A DNA stretch of 64,000 nucleotides from Zeus faber (lineage: Eukaryota; Chordata; Actinopteri; Zeiformes; Zeidae). This document shows, piece after piece, positions 49,020 through 62,649 of this stretch. The stretch is from positions 558,001 to 622,000 of the forward strand of contig CAUIJY010000068.1 of assembly GCA_960531495.1 (NCBI GenBank), written 5' to 3'. The notes beneath the pieces were generated by a model. The model saw only the letters and a program-made list of their open reading frames with translations, was not told the DNA's origin and ran no database searches. Positions within the stretch are counted from its first letter, which is position 1, and each line of letters opens with the position of its first letter. The translations under genes and the position numbers were made by a program.

Positions 49020-51920
49020 AGCATTTTCATAAAAACCTGCATGGATGGCAAACAGGGCATTTTCAGGCAATTTAAAGACTGAAAGGATGTTTTGAGTAAA
49101 GGTTTCTGCCATAACTCTGTAGGAACTGCTCAGATAGTGTAAATACTGTTATGAACTCATTTGTAATGGGAAAGTACTGTTTGCAAAACAGTTTTTCGCA
49201 CATCTAACAAGTTTTTCTGAAATTACGAGCAGTTTCATAAAAACCTGCATGGGTGGCAAACATGGCATTTTCAGGCAATTTAAAGACTGAAAGGATGTTT
49301 TGAGTAAAGGTTTCTGTCATGACTGTGTAGGAACTGCTCAGATAGTGTGAATACTGTTTTGAACTCATTTGTAATTGGGAATGTACTGTTTGTAAAACAG
49401 TTTGTGGCACATCTAACAAGTATTTCTGAAATAATAAGCATTTTCATGAAACCTGCATGGATGGCAAACAAGGCATTTTCAGGCCATTTAAAGACTGAAA
49501 GGATGTTTTGAGTAAAGGTTTCTGTCATAACTCTGTAGGAACTGCTCAGATAAAGTAAATACTGTTATGAACTCATTTGTAATGGGAAAGTACTGTTTGC
49601 AGAACAGTTTTGGCACATCTAACAATTTTTTTTCTGAAATTACGAGCATTTTCATAAAAAACTGCATGGATGGCAAACAAGGCATTTTCAGGCCATTAAA
49701 AGACTGAAAGGATGTTTTGAGTAAAGATTTCTGTCATGACTCTGTAGGAACTGCTCAGATAGTGTAAATACTGTTATGAACTCATTTGTAATGGGAAAGT
49801 ACTGTTTGCAAAACAGTTTTTGGCACATCTAACAAGTTTTTCTGAAATTACAAGCATTTTCATAAAAACCTGCATGGATGGCAAACAAGGCATTTTCAGG
49901 CAATTTAAAGACTGAAAGTATGTTTTGAGTAAAGGTTTCTGTCATGACTCTCTAGGACCTGCTCAGATAGTGTAAATACTGTTATGAACTGATTTGTAAT
50001 GGGAAAGTACTGGTTGCAAAAGAGTTTTTGGCACATCTAACAAGTTTTTCTGAAATTACGAGCAGTTTCATAAAGACCTGCATGGGTGGCAAACATGGCA
50101 TTTTCAGGCAATTTAAAGACTGAAAGGATGTTTTGAGTAAAGGTTTCTGTCATAACTCTGTAGGAACTGCTCAGATAGTGTAAATACTGTTATGAACTCA
50201 TTTGTAATGGGAAAGTACTGTTTGCAGAACAGTTTTTGGCACATCTTACACATTTTTTCTGAAATTACGAGCATTTTCATAAAAACCTGCATGGATGGCA
50301 AACAAGGCATTTTCAGGCAATTTAAAGACTGAAAGGATGTTTTGAGTAAAGGTTTCTGTCATGACTCTGTAGGAACTGCTCAGATAGTGTGAATACTGTT
50401 TTGAACTCATTTGTAATTGGGAATGTACTGTTTGTAAAACAGTTTTTGGCACATCTAACAAGTATTTCTGAAATAATAAGCATTTTCATGAAACCTGCAT
50501 GGATGGCAAACAAGGCATTTTCAGGCCATTTAAAGACTGAAAGGATGTTTTGAGTAAAGATTTCTGTCATGACTCAGTAGGAACTGCTCAGATAGTGTAA
50601 ATACTGTTATGAACTCATTTGTAATGGGAAAGTACTGTTTGCAAAAGAGTTTTTGGCACATCTAACAAGTTTTTCTGAAATTACAAGCACTTTCATAAAA
50701 ACCTGCATGGATGGCAAACAAGGCATTTTCAGGCAATTTGAAGACTGAAAGGATGTTTTGAGTAAAGATTTCTGTCATGACTCTGTAGGAACTGCTCAGA
50801 AAGTGTAAATACTGTTATGAACTCATTTGTAATGGGAAAGTACTGTTTGCAAAACAGATTTTGGCACATCTAACAAGTTTTTCTGAAATTACGAGCAGTT
50901 TCATAAAAACCTGCATGGGTGGCAAACAAGGCATTTTCAGGCAATTTAAAGACTGAAAGGATGTTTTGAGTAAAGGTTTCTGTCATGACTCTCTAGGACC
51001 TGCTCAGATAGTGTAAATACTGTTATGAACTGATTTGTAATGGGAAAGTACTGTTTGCAAAAGAGTTTTTGGCACATCTAACAAGTTTTTCTGAAATTAC
51101 GAGCAGTTTCATAAAAACCTGCATGGGTGGCAAACAAGGCATTTTCAGGCAATTTAAAGACTGAAAGGACTTTTTGAGTAAAGGTTTCTGTCATAACTCT
51201 GTAGGAACTGCTCAGATAGTGTTAATACTGTTATGAACTCATTTGTAATGGGAAAGTACTGTTTGCAGAACAGTTTTTGGCACATCTAACACATTTTTTT
51301 CTGAAATTACGAGCATTTTCATAAATACCTGCATGGATGGCAAACAATGCATTTTCAGGCAATTTAAAGACTGAAAGGATGTTTTGAGTAAAGGTTTCTG
51401 TCATGACTGTGTAGGAACTGCTCAGATAGTGTGAATACTGTTTTGAACTCATTTGTAATTGGGAATGTACTCTTTGTAAAACAGTTTTTGGCACATCTAA
51501 CAAGTATTTCTGAAATAATAAGCATTTTCATGAAACCTGCATGGATGGCAAACAAGGCATTTTCAGGCCATTTAAAGACTGAAAGGATGTTTTGAGTAAA
51601 GATTTCTGTCATGACTCTGTAGGAACTGCTCAGATAGTGTAAATACTGTTATGAACTCATTTGTAATGGGAAAGTACTGTTTGCAAAACAGTTTTTCGCA
51701 CATCTAACAAGTTTTTCTGAAATTACGAGCAGTTTCATAAAAACCTGCAGGGATGGCAAACAAGGCATTTTCAGGCAATTTAAAGACTGAAAGGATGTTT
51801 TGAGTAAAGGTTTCTGTCATGACTCTGTAGGAACTGCTCAGATAGTGTGAATACTGTTTTGAACTCATTTGTAATTGGGAATGTACTGTTTGTAAAACAG
51901 TTTTTGGCACATCTAACAAG
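49020..51920 (+). repeat. Long-range copy of 59.6-62.5 kb
   Basis: Landmarks at 49,204, 49,488, 50,113, 50,246, 51,231 and 51,704 recur at 59,826, 60,110, 60,735, 60,868, 61,853 and 62,326 (offset 10,622). Shared rare marks are AAACAGGGC, GGCCATTAAAAG, AAACAGATTTTGGC and GGACTTTTTGAG. Beyond about 51,900 each copy has its own deletion, and the offset becomes 10,621. Confidence 0.88.
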
Positions 51921-54900
51921 TTTTTCTGAAATTATGAGCATTTTCATAAAAACCTGCATGGATGGCAAACAGGGCATTTTCAGGCAATTTAAAGACTGAA
52001 AGGATGTTTTGAGTAAAGGTTTCTGCCATAACTCTGTAGGAACTGCTCAGATAGTGTAAATACTGTTATGAACTCATTTGTAATGGGAAAGTACTGTTTG
52101 CAAAACAGTTTTTCGCACATCTAACAAGTTTTTCTGAAATTACGAGCAGTTTCATAAAAACCTGCATGGGTGGCAAACATGGCATTTTCAGGCAATTTAA
52201 AGACTGAAAGGATGTTTTGAGTAAAGGTTTCTGTCATGACTGTGTAGGAACTGCTCAGATAGTGTGAATACTGTTTTGAACTCATTTGTAATTGGGAATG
52301 TACTGTTTGTAAAACAGTTTGTGGCACATCTAACAAGTATTTCTGAAATAATAAGCATTTTCATGAAACCTGCATGGATGGCAAACAAGGCATTTTCAGG
52401 CCATTTAAAGACTGAAAGGATGTTTTGAGTAAAGGTTTCTGTCATAACTCTGTAGGAACTGCTCAGATAAAGTAAATACTGTTATGAACTCATTTGTAAT
52501 GGGAAAGTACTGTTTGCAGAACAGTTTTGGCACATCTAACAATTTTTTTTCTGAAATTACGAGCATTTTCATAAAAAACTGCATGGATGGCAAACAAGGC
52601 ATTTTCAGGCCATTAAAAGACTGAAAGGATGTTTTGAGTAAAGATTTCTGTCATGACTCAGTAGGAACTGCTCAGATAGTGTAAATACTGTTATGAACTC
52701 ATTTGTAATGGGAAAGTACTGTTTGCAAAACAGTTTTTGGCACATCTAACAAGTTTTTCTGAAATTACAAGCATTTTCATAAAAACCTGCATGGATGGCA
52801 AACAAGGCATTTTCAGGCAATTTAAAGACTGAAAGTATGTTTTGAGTAAAGGTTTCTGTCATGACTCTCTAGGACCTGCTCAGATAGTGTAAATACTGTT
52901 ATGAACTGATTTGTAATGGGAAAGTACTGGTTGCAAAAGAGTTTTTGGCACATCTAACAAGTTTTTCTGAAATTACGAGCAGTTTCATAAAAACCTGCAT
53001 GGGTGGCAAACATGGCATTTTCAGGCAATTTAAAGACTGAAAGGATGTTTTGAGTAAAGGTTTCTGTCATAACTCTGTAGGAACTGCTCAGATAGTGTAA
53101 ATACTGTTATGAACTCATTTGTAATGGGAAAGTACTGTTTGCAAAACAGTTTTTGGGACATCTAACAAGTTTTTCTGAAATTACAAGCACTTTCATAAAA
53201 ACCTGCATGGATGGCAAACAAGGCATTTTCAGACAAATTGAAGACTGAAAGGACTTTTTGAGTAAAGGTTTCTGTCATAACTCTGTAGGAACTGCTCAGA
53301 TAGTGTTAATACTGTTATGAACTCATTTGTAATGGGAAAGTACTGTTTGCAGAACAGTTTTTGGCACATCTAACACATTTTTTTCTGAAATTACGAGCAT
53401 TTTCATAAATACCTGCATGGATGGCAAACAATGCATTTTCAGGCAATTTAAAGACTGAAAGGATGTTTTGAGTAAAGGTTTCTGTCATGACTGTGTAGGA
53501 ACTGCTCAGATAGTGTGAATACTGTTTTGAACTCATTTGTAATTGGGAATGTACTCTTTGTAAAACAGTTTTTGGCACATCTAACAAGTATTTCTGAAAT
53601 AATAAGCATTTTCATGAAACCTGCATGGATGGCAAACAAGGCATTTTCAGGCCATTTAAAGACTGAAAGGATGTTTTGAGTAAAGATTTCTGTCATGACT
53701 CTGTAGGAACTGCTCAGATAGTGTAAATACTGTTATGAACTCATTTGTAATGGGAAAGTACTGTTTGCAAAACAGTTTTTCGCACATCTAACAAGTTTTT
53801 CTGAAATTACGAGCAGTTTCATAAAAACCTGCAGGGATGGCAAACAAGGCATTTTCAGGCAATTTAAAGACTGAAAGGATGTTTTGAGTAAAGGTTTCTG
53901 TCATGACTCTGTAGGAACTGCTCAGATAGTGTGAATACTGTTTTGAACTCATTTGTAATTGGGAATGTACTGTTTGTAAAACAGTTTTTGGCACATCTAA
54001 CAAGTATTTCTGAAATAATAAGCATTTTCATGAAACCTGCATGGATGGCAAACAAGGCATTTTCAGGCCATTTAAAGACTGAAAGGATGTTTTGAGTAAA
54101 GATTTCTGTCATGACTCAGTAGGAACTGCTCAGATAGTGTAAATACTGTTATGAACTCATTTGTAATGGGAAAGTACTGTTTGCAAAATAGTTTTTGGCA
54201 CATCTAACAAGTTTTTCTGAAATTATGAGCATTTTCATAAAAACCTGCATGGATGGCAAACAGGGCATTTTCAGGCAATTTAAAGACTGAAAGGATGTTT
54301 TGAGTAAAGGTTTCTGCCATAACTCTGTAGGAACTGCTCAGATAGTGTAAATACTGTTATGAACTCATTTGTAATGGGAAAGTACTGTTTGCAAAACAGT
54401 TTTTCGCACATCTAACAAGTTTTTCTGAAATTACGAGCAGTTTCATAAAAACCTGCATGGGTGGCAAACATGGCATTTTCAGGCAATTTAAAGACTGAAA
54501 GGATGTTTTGAGTAAAGGTTTCTGTCATGACTGTGTAGGAACTGCTCAGATAGTGTGAATACTGTTTTGAACTCATTTGTAATTGGGAATGTACTGTTTG
54601 TAAAACAGTTTGTGGCACATCTAACAAGTATTTCTGAAATAATAAGCATTTTCATGAAACCTGCATGGATGGCAAACAAGGCATTTTCAGGCCATTTAAA
54701 GACTGAAAGGATGTTTTGAGTAAAGGTTTCTGTCATAACTCTGTAGGAACTGCTCAGATAAAGTAAATACTGTTATGAACTCATTTGTAATGGGAAAGTA
54801 CTGTTTGCAGAACAGTTTTGGCACATCTAACAATTTTTTTTCTGAAATTACGAGCATTTTCATAAAAAACTGCATGGATGGCAAACAAGGCATTTTCAGG

Positions 54901-57238
54901 CCATTAAAAGACTGAAAGGATGTTTTGAGTAAAGATTTCTGTCATGACTCAGTAGGAACTGCTCAGATAGTGTAAATACTGTTATGAACTCATTTGTAAT
55001 GGGAAAGTACTGTTTGCAAAACAGTTTTTGGCACATCTAACAAGTTTTTCTGAAATTACAAGCATTTTCATAAAAACCTGCATGGATGGCAAACAAGGCA
55101 TTTTCAGGCAATTTAAAGACTGAAAGTATGTTTTGAGTAAAGGTTTCTGTCATGACTCTCTAGGACCTGCTCAGATAGTGTAAATACTGTTATGAACTGA
55201 TTTGTAATGGGAAAGTACTGGTTGCAAAAGAGTTTTTGGCACATCTAACAAGTTTTTCTGAAATTACGAGCAGTTTCATAAAAACCTGCATGGGTGGCAA
55301 ACATGGCATTTTCAGGCAATTTAAAGACTGAAAGGATGTTTTGAGTAAAGGTTTCTGTCATAACTCTGTAGGAACTGCTCAGATAGTGTAAATACTGTTA
55401 TGAACTCATTTGTAATGGGAAAGTACTGTTTGCAAAACAGTTTTTGGGACATCTAACAAGTTTTTCTGAAATTACAAGCACTTTCATAAAAACCTGCATG
55501 GATGGCAAACAAGGCATTTTCAGACAAATTGAAGACTGAAAGGACTTTTTGAGTAAAGGTTTCTGTCATAACTCTGTAGGAACTGCTCAGATAGTGTTAA
55601 TACTGTTATGAACTCATTTGTAATGGGAAAGTACTGTTTGCAGAACAGTTTTTGGCACATCTAACACATTTTTTTCTGAAATTACGAGCATTTTCATAAA
55701 TACCTGCATGGATGGCAAACAATGCATTTTCAGGCAATTTAAAGACTGAAAGGATGTTTTGAGTAAAGGTTTCTGTCATGACTGTGTAGGAACTGCTCAG
55801 ATAGTGTGAATACTGTTTTGAACTCATTTGTAATTGGGAATGTACTCTTTGTAAAACAGTTTTTGGCACATCTAACAAGTATTTCTGAAATAATAAGCAT
55901 TTTCATGAAACCTGCATGGATGGCAAACAAGGCATTTTCAGGCCATTTAAAGACTGAAAGGATGTTTTGAGTAAAGATTTCTGTCATGACTCTGTAGGAA
56001 CTGCTCAGATAGTGTAAATACTGTTATGAACTCATTTGTAATGGGAAAGTACTGTTTGCAAAACAGTTTTTCGCACATCTAACAAGTTTTTCTGAAATTA
56101 CGAGCAGTTTCATAAAAACCTGCAGGGATGGCAAACAAGGCATTTTCAGGCAATTTAAAGACTGAAAGGATGTTTTGAGTAAAGGTTTCTGTCATGACTC
56201 TGTAGGAACTGCTCAGATAGTGTGAATACTGTTTTGAACTCATTTGTAATTGGGAATGTACTGTTTGTAAAACAGTTTTTGGCACATCTAACAAGTATTT
56301 CTGAAATAATAAGCATTTTCATGAAACCTGCATGGATGGCAAACAAGGCATTTTCAGGCCATTTAAAGACTGAAAGGATGTTTTGAGTAAAGATTTCTGT
56401 CATGACTCAGTAGGAACTGCTCAGATAGTGTAAATACTGTTATGAACTCATTTGTAATGGGAAAGTACTGTTTGCAAAATAGTTTTTGGCACATCTAACA
56501 AGTTTTTCTGAAATTATGAGCATTTTCATAAAAACCTGCATGGATGGCAAACAGGGCATTTTCAGGCAATTTAAAGACTGAAAGGATGTTTTGAGTAAAG
56601 GTTTCTGCCATAACTCTGTAGGAACTGCTCAGATAGTGTAAATACTGTTATGAACTCATTTGTAATGGGAAAGTACTGTTTGCAAAACAGTTTTTCGCAC
56701 ATCTAACAAGTTTTTCTGAAATTACGAGCAGTTTCATAAAAACCTGCATGGGTGGCAAACATGGCATTTTCAGGCAATTTAAAGACTGAAAGGATGTTTT
56801 GAGTAAAGGTTTCTGTCATGACTGTGTAGGAACTGCTCAGATAGTGTGAATACTGTTTTGAACTCATTTGTAATTGGGAATGTACTGTTTGTAAAACAGT
56901 TTGTGGCACATCTAACAAGTATTTCTGAAATAATAAGCATTTTCATGAAACCTGCATGGATGGCAAACAAGGCATTTTCAGGCCATTTAAAGACTGAAAG
57001 GATGTTTTGAGTAAAGGTTTCTGTCATAACTCTGTAGGAACTGCTCAGATAAAGTAAATACTGTTATGAACTCATTTGTAATGGGAAAGTACTGTTTGCA
57101 GAACAGTTTTGGCACATCTAACAATTTTTTTTCTGAAATTACGAGCATTTTCATAAAAAACTGCATGGATGGCAAACAAGGCATTTTCAGGCCATTAAAA
57201 GACTGAAAGGATGTTTTGAGTAAAGATTTCTGTCATGA
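51905..57238 (+). repeat. 11-monomer higher-order repeat (2,291 bp), about 2.3 copies
   Basis: Landmarks at 52,121, 54,412 and 56,703, and at 52,405, 54,696 and 56,987, are each 2,291 bp apart. The same holds for 53,315/55,606, 53,448/55,739 and 53,788/56,079. Marks confined to this unit include TTTTTGGGACATC (53.15 and 55.45 kb) and TTTTCAGACAAATTG (53.23 and 55.52 kb). No difference between copies was noticed in the parts compared, so this looks very recent. The match ends at 57,241, where CTGTAGG replaces CAGTAGG. Confidence 0.92.
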
Positions 57239-60200
57239 CTCTGTAGGAACTGCTCAGATAGTGTGAATACTGTTTTGAACTCATTTGTAATTGGGAATGT
57301 ACTGTTTGTAAAACAGTTTTTGGCACATCTAACAAGTATTTCTGAAATAATAAGCATTTTCATGAAACCTGCATGGATGGCAAACAAGGCATTTTCAGGC
57401 CATTTAAAGACTGAAAGGATGTTTTGAGTAAAGATTTCTGTCATGACTCAGTAGGAACTGCTCAGATAGTGTAAATACTGTTATGAACTCATTTGTAATG
57501 GGAAAGTACTGTTTGCAAAATAGTTTTTGGCACATCTAACAAGTTTTTCTGAAATTATGAGCATTTTCATAAAAACCTGCATGGATGGCAAACAGGGCAT
57601 TTTCAGGCAATTTAAAGACTGAAAGGATGTTTTGAGTAAAGGTTTCTGCCATAACTCTGTAGGAACTGCTCAGATAGTGTAAATACTGTTATGAACTCAT
57701 TTGTAATGGGAAAGTACTGTTTGCAAAACAGTTTTTCGCACATCTAACAAGTTTTTCTGAAATTACGAGCAGTTTCATAAAAACCTGCATGGGTGGCAAA
57801 CATGGCATTTTCAGGCAATTTAAAGACTGAAAGGATGTTTTGAGTAAAGGTTTCTGTCATGACTGTGTAGGAACTGCTCAGATAGTGTGAATACTGTTTT
57901 GAACTCACTTGTAATTGGGAATGTACTGTTTGTAAAACAGTTTGTGGCACATCTAACAAGTATTTCTGAAATAATAAGCATTTTCATGAAACCTGCATGG
58001 ATGGCAAACAAGGCATTTTCAGGCCATTTAAAGACTGAAAGGATGTTTTGAGTAAAGGTTTCTGTCATAACTCTGTAGGAACTGCTCAGATAAAGTAAAT
58101 ACTGTTATGAACTCATTTGTAATGGGAAAGTACTGTTTGCAGAACAGTTTTGGCACATCTAACAATTTTTTTTCTGAAATTACGAGCATTTTCATAAAAA
58201 ACTGCATGGATGGCAAACAAGGCATTTTCAGGCCATTAAAAGACTGAAAGGATGTTTTGAGTAAAGATTTCTGTCATGACTCTGTAGGAACTGCTCAGAT
58301 AGTGTAAATACTGTTATGAACTCATTTGTAATGGGAAAGTACTGTTTGCAAAACAGTTTTTGGCACATCTAACAAGTTTTTCTGAAATTACAAGCATTTT
58401 CATAAAAACCTGCATGGATGGCAAACAAGGCATTTTCAGGCAATTTAAAGACTGAAAGTATGTTTTGAGTAAAGGTTTCTGTCATGACTCTCTAGGACCT
58501 GCTCAGATAGTGTAAATACTGTTATGAACTGATTTGTAATGGGAAAGTACTGGTTGCAAAAGAGTTTTTGGCACATCTAACAAGTTTTTCTGAAATTACG
58601 AGCATTTTCATAAAAACCTGCATGGATGGCAAACAGGGCATTTTCAGGCAATTTAAAGACTGAAAGGATGTTTTGAGTAAAGGTTTCTGCCATAACTCTG
58701 TAGGAACTGCTCAGATAGTGTAAATACTGTTATGAACTCATTTGTAATGGGAAAGTACTGTTTGCAAAACAGTTTTTCGCACATCTAACAAGTTTTTCTG
58801 AAATTACGAGCAGTTTCATAAAAACCTGCATGGGTGGCAAACATGGCATTTTCAGGCAATTTAAAGACTGAAAGGATGTTTTGAGTAAAGGTTTCTGTCA
58901 TGACTGTGTAGGAACTGCTCAGATAGTGTGAATACTGTTTTGAACTCATTTGTAATTGGGAATGTACTGTTTGTAAAACAGTTTGTGGCACATCTAACAA
59001 GTATTTCTGAAATAATAAGCATTTTCATGAAACCTGCATGGATGGCAAACAAGGCATTTTCAGGCCATTTAAAGACTGAAAGGATGTTTTGAGTAAAGGT
59101 TTCTGTCATAACTCTGTAGGAACTGCTCAGATAAAGTAAATACTGTTATGAACTCATTTGTAATGGGAAAGTACTGTTTGCAGAACAGTTTTGGCACATC
59201 TAACAATTTTTTTTCTGAAATTACGAGCATTTTCATAAAAAACTGCATGGATGGCAAACAAGGCATTTTCAGGCCATTAAAAGACTGAAAGGATGTTTTG
59301 AGTAAAGATTTCTGTCATGACTCTGTAGGAACTGCTCAGATAGTGTAAATACTGTTATGAACTCATTTGTAATGGGAAAGTACTGTTTGCAAAACAGTTT
59401 TTGGCACATCTAACAAGTTTTTCTGAAATTACAAGCATTTTCATAAAAACCTGCATGGATGGCAAACAAGGCATTTTCAGGCAATTTAAAGACTGAAAGT
59501 ATGTTTTGAGTAAAGGTTTCTGTCATGACTCTCTAGGACCTGCTCAGATAGTGTAAATACTGTTATGAACTGATTTGTAATGGGAAAGTACTGGTTGCAA
59601 AAGAGTTTTTGGCACATCTAACAAGTTTTTCTGAAATTACGAGCATTTTCATAAAAACCTGCATGGATGGCAAACAGGGCATTTTCAGGCAATTTAAAGA
59701 CTGAAAGGATGTTTTGAGTAAAGGTTTCTGCCATAACTCTGTAGGAACTGCTCAGATAGTGTAAATACTGTTATGAACTCATTTGTAATGGGAAAGTACT
59801 GTTTGCAAAACAGTTTTTCGCACATCTAACAAGTTTTTCTGAAATTACGAGCAGTTTCATAAAAACCTGCATGGGTGGCAAACATGGCATTTTCAGGCAA
59901 TTTAAAGACTGAAAGGATGTTTTGAGTAAAGGTTTCTGTCATGACTGTGTAGGAACTGCTCAGATAGTGTGAATACTGTTTTGAACTCATTTGTAATTGG
60001 GAATGTACTGTTTGTAAAACAGTTTGTGGCACATCTAACAAGTATTTCTGAAATAATAAGCATTTTCATGAAACCTGCATGGATGGCAAACAAGGCATTT
60101 TCAGGCCATTTAAAGACTGAAAGGATGTTTTGAGTAAAGGTTTCTGTCATAACTCTGTAGGAACTGCTCAGATAAAGTAAATACTGTTATGAACTCATTT

Positions 60201-60381
60201 GTAATGGGAAAGTACTGTTTGCAGAACAGTTTTGGCACATCTAACAATTTTTTTTCTGAAATTACGAGCATTTTCATAAAAAACTGCATGGATGGCAAAC
60301 AAGGCATTTTCAGGCCATTAAAAGACTGAAAGGATGTTTTGAGTAAAGATTTCTGTCATGACTCTGTAGGAACTGCTCAGA
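56217..60381 (+). repeat. 5-monomer higher-order repeat (1,041 bp), four copies of two sub-types
   Basis: Landmarks at 56,703, 57,744, 58,785 and 59,826, and at 56,987, 58,028, 59,069 and 60,110, are 1,041 bp apart. The first two units run D, N (GCAAAATAG, AAACAGGGC, TCTGCCATAAC), C, D, E. The last two replace the leading D and N by a GTATG monomer and a hybrid G/N monomer. A private GAACTCACTTG lies near 57,904. Almost no other difference is visible between units. Confidence 0.92.
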
Positions 60382-62649
60382 TAGTGTAAATACTGTTATG
60401 AACTCATTTGTAATGGGAAAGTACTGTTTGCAAAACAGTTTTTGGCACATCTAACAAGTTTTTCTGAAATTACAAGCATTTTCATAAAAACCTGCATGGA
60501 TGGCAAACAAGGCATTTTCAGGCAATTTAAAGACTGAAAGTATGTTTTGAGTAAAGGTTTCTGTCATGACTCTCTAGGACCTGCTCAGATAGTGTAAATA
60601 CTGTTATGAACTGATTTGTAATGGGAAAGTACTGGTTGCAAAAGAGTTTTTGGCACATCTAACAAGTTTTTCTGAAATTACGAGCAGTTTCATAAAAACC
60701 TGCATGGGTGGCAAACATGGCATTTTCAGGCAATTTAAAGACTGAAAGGATGTTTTGAGTAAAGGTTTCTGTCATAACTCTGTAGGAACTGCTCAGATAG
60801 TGTAAATACTGTTATGAACTCATTTGTAATGGGAAAGTACTGTTTGCAGAACAGTTTTTGGCACATCTTACACATTTTTTCTGAAATTACGAGCATTTTC
60901 ATAAAAACCTGCATGGATGGCAAACAAGGCATTTTCAGGCAATTTAAAGACTGAAAGGATGTTTTGAGTAAAGGTTTCTGTCATGACTCTGTAGGAACTG
61001 CTCAGATTGTGTGAATACTGTTTTGAACTCATTTGTAATTGGGAATGTACTGTTTGTAAAACAGTTTTTGGCACATCTAACAAGTATTTCTGAAATAATA
61101 AGCATTTTCATGAAACCTGCATGGATGGCAAACAAGGCATTTTCAGGCCATTTAAAGACTGAAAGGATGTTTTGAGTAAAGATTTCTGTCATGACTCAGT
61201 AGGAACTGCTCAGATAGTGTAAATACTGTTATGAACTCATTTGTAATGGGAAAGTACTGTTTGCAAAAGAGTTTTTGGCACATCTAACAAGTTTTTCTGA
61301 AATTACAAGCACTTTCATAAAGACCTGCATGGATGGCAAACAAGGCATTTTCAGGCAATTTGAAGACTGAAAGGATGTTTTGAGTAAAGATTTCTGTCAT
61401 GACTCTGTAGGAACTGCTCAGAAAGTGTAAATACTGTTATGAACTCATTTGTAATGGGAAAGTACTGTTTGCAAAACAGATTTTGGCACATCTAACAAGT
61501 TTTTCTGAAATTACGAGCAGTTTCATAAAAACCTGCATGGGTGGCAAACAAGGCATTTTCAGGCAATTTAAAGACTGAAAGGATGTTTTGAGTAAAGGTT
61601 TCTGTCATGACTCTCTAGGACCTGCTCAGATAGTGTAAATACTGTTATGAACTGATTTGTAATGGGAAAGTACTGTTTGCAAAAGAGTTTTTGGCACATC
61701 TAACAAGTTTTTCTGAAATTACGAGCAGTTTCATAAAAACCTGCATGGGTGGCAAACAAGGCATTTTCAGGCAATTTAAAGACTGAAAGGACTTTTTGAG
61801 TAAAGGTTTCTGTCATAACTCTGTAGGAACTGCTCAGATAGTGTTAATACTGTTATGAACTCATTTGTAATGGGAAAGTACTGTTTGCAGAACAGTTTTT
61901 GGCACATCTAACACATTTTTTTCTGAAATTACGAGCATTTTCATAAATACCTGCATGGATGGCAAACAATGCATTTTCAGGCAATTTAAAGACTGAAAGG
62001 ATGTTTTGAGTAAAGGTTTCTGTCATGACTGTGTAGGAACTGCTCAGATAGTGTGAATACTGTTTTGAACTCATTTGTAATTGGGAATGTACTCTTTGTA
62101 AAACAGTTTTTGGCACATCTAACAAGTATTTCTGAAATAATAAGCATTTTCATGAAACCTGCATGGATGGCAAACAAGGCATTTTCAGGCCATTTAAAGA
62201 CTGAAAGGATGTTTTGAGTAAAGATTTCTGTCATGACTCTGTAGGAACTGCTCAGATAGTGTAAATACTGTTATGAACTCATTTGTAATGGGAAAGTACT
62301 GTTTGCAAAACAGTTTTTCGCACATCTAACAAGTTTTTCTGAAATTACGAGCAGTTTCATAAAAACCTGCAGGGATGGCAAACAAGGCATTTTCAGGCAA
62401 TTTAAAGACTGAAAAGATGTTTTGAGTAAAGGTTTCTGTCATGACTCTGTAGGAACTGCTCAGATAGTGTGAATACTGTTTTGAACTCATTTGTAATTGG
62501 GAATGTACTGTTTGTAAAACAGTTTTTGGCACATCTAACAAGTATTTCTGAAATAATAAGCATTTTCATGAAACCTGCATGGATGGCAAACAAGGCATTT
62601 TCAGGCCATTTAAAGACTGAAAGGATGTTTTGAGTAAAGATTTCTGTCA
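60382..62649 (+). repeat. Right partner of the 49.8-52.0 kb segment
   Basis: GTATG, G, T, D, K, AGAAAGTG/CAGATTTT, GGACTTTT, F, D, CTGCAGGG-type C and D monomers follow in the same order as 49.76-51.9 kb. Private marks: GATTGTGTG near 61,007, CATAAAGACC near 61,317, GAAAAGATG near 62,411, and CTCATTTGTAA retained throughout. No non-satellite sequence is present. Confidence 0.84.
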
